Shown: piece after piece, positions 5,427-5,675 of the stretch
Layout: each line of letters begins with the position of its first letter
How positions within the stretch are numbered: the stretch's first letter is position 1
NCBI GenBank assembly: GCA_020848315.1
Contig: JADLAH010000346.1
Location: 1-5,675 of the forward strand
Length of the DNA: 5,675 nt
Direction of reading: 5' to 3'
Origin: Chitinophagales bacterium
GTDB lineage: Bacteria > Bacteroidota > Bacteroidia > Chitinophagales > JADIYW01
Notes under the pieces: model-generated
What the model was told of the DNA's origin: nothing
The model's input: the letters and a program-made list of their open reading frames with translations, nothing else
The model's database searches: none
Made by a program: the position numbers and the translations under genes

Positions 5427-5675
5427 ATGCAAAATGGAAAAAATAAAGAAGCAAAAATAGTAGATACCACAACGGAAGAAAAGATAACGGAAGCTGCCAG
5501 AGTGGTGTTTTTAAAAAAGGGATATGCTGCCACACGGACAAGGGAAATTGCAGAAGAAGCGCGTATCAACCTTGCTTTGCTCAATTATTATTTCCGTAGT
5601 AAAGAAAAATTATTTGGTATCATAATGCTTGAAACAGTTACTGGATTTATACAAGCTATGACAACCATTTTGAAC
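5427..5675 (+). CDS. TetR/AcrR-family transcriptional regulator, N-terminal part (runs off the window)
   Basis: The frame is open from ATG 5427 to the window edge, 83 residues, about 40% of a usual 190-220-residue TetR protein. It holds the whole DNA-binding domain. Helix 1 is EEKITEAARVVFLKKGY (17-33). The helix-turn-helix spans TRTREIAEEARINLALLNYYF (36-56). RSKEKLFG (57-64) leads into the ligand-binding domain, of which only the beginning is visible. The turn position usually Gly (as in 'EAGVN') is Arg46 here, a mild oddity. Such regulators are dimeric repressors released by small ligands, often controlling efflux pumps or lipid metabolism; the target here is unknown because downstream genes are outside the window. 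The ATG at 5427 is chosen because it lies 18 nt after a consensus -7 box. The upstream palindrome suggests autoregulation. Confidence 0.9.
   Translation, partial: MQNGKNKEAKIVDTTTEEKITEAARVVFLKKGYAATRTREIAEEARINLALLNYYFRSKEKLFGIIMLETVTGFIQAMTTILN

Overview
The window reads as chromosomal DNA of a Bacteroidota bacterium (perhaps Chitinophagia, Saprospiria or Sphingobacteriia; the class is a guess). Three things point there. The first 33 codons end a protein with a type IX secretion C-terminal sorting domain, a system confined to Bacteroidota. Four places carry the phylum's TAnnTTTG -7 box, three of them with a TTTG -33 box 19 or 21 nt upstream. No start codon has an obvious Shine-Dalgarno sequence.

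The left two thirds (1-3590) are ordinary, moderately GC-rich housekeeping DNA. On the + strand a T9SS-exported protein ends, followed by a nitroreductase-family flavoprotein and a LysE-family exporter in an apparent operon (15-nt gap, GTG start). Facing them on the - strand is a second operon: a class I/II PLP aminotransferase followed 12 nt later by an RmlD-like SDR reductase. The two operons converge so tightly that one TTAA (1482-1485) supplies both stop codons.

Between the aminotransferase and the next gene (3591-3931) lies a non-coding region with two GC-rich inverted repeats. From about 3780 the base composition drops sharply to AT-rich. The right third looks like accessory DNA: a complete tyrosine recombinase with an added N-terminal domain, directly followed by three copies of a 17-nt motif (TGCGCA-N4-GRGTACA) arranged direct, inverted, direct; then a consensus promoter firing into a C-rich, G-poor non-coding stretch with no ORF; then a TetR-family regulator gene running off the end, with a 24-bp palindrome abutting the -33 box of its promoter.

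The most interesting reading is that the recombinase and its adjacent repeat cluster form a small site-specific recombination module. The sequence supports the intact enzyme and the repeats directly. That the repeats are its target site, and that the promoter-bearing C-rich stretch is a mobile or transcribed element, is inference. I did not find valid integron attC sites or an integron-type integrase insert, so this is not called an integron.
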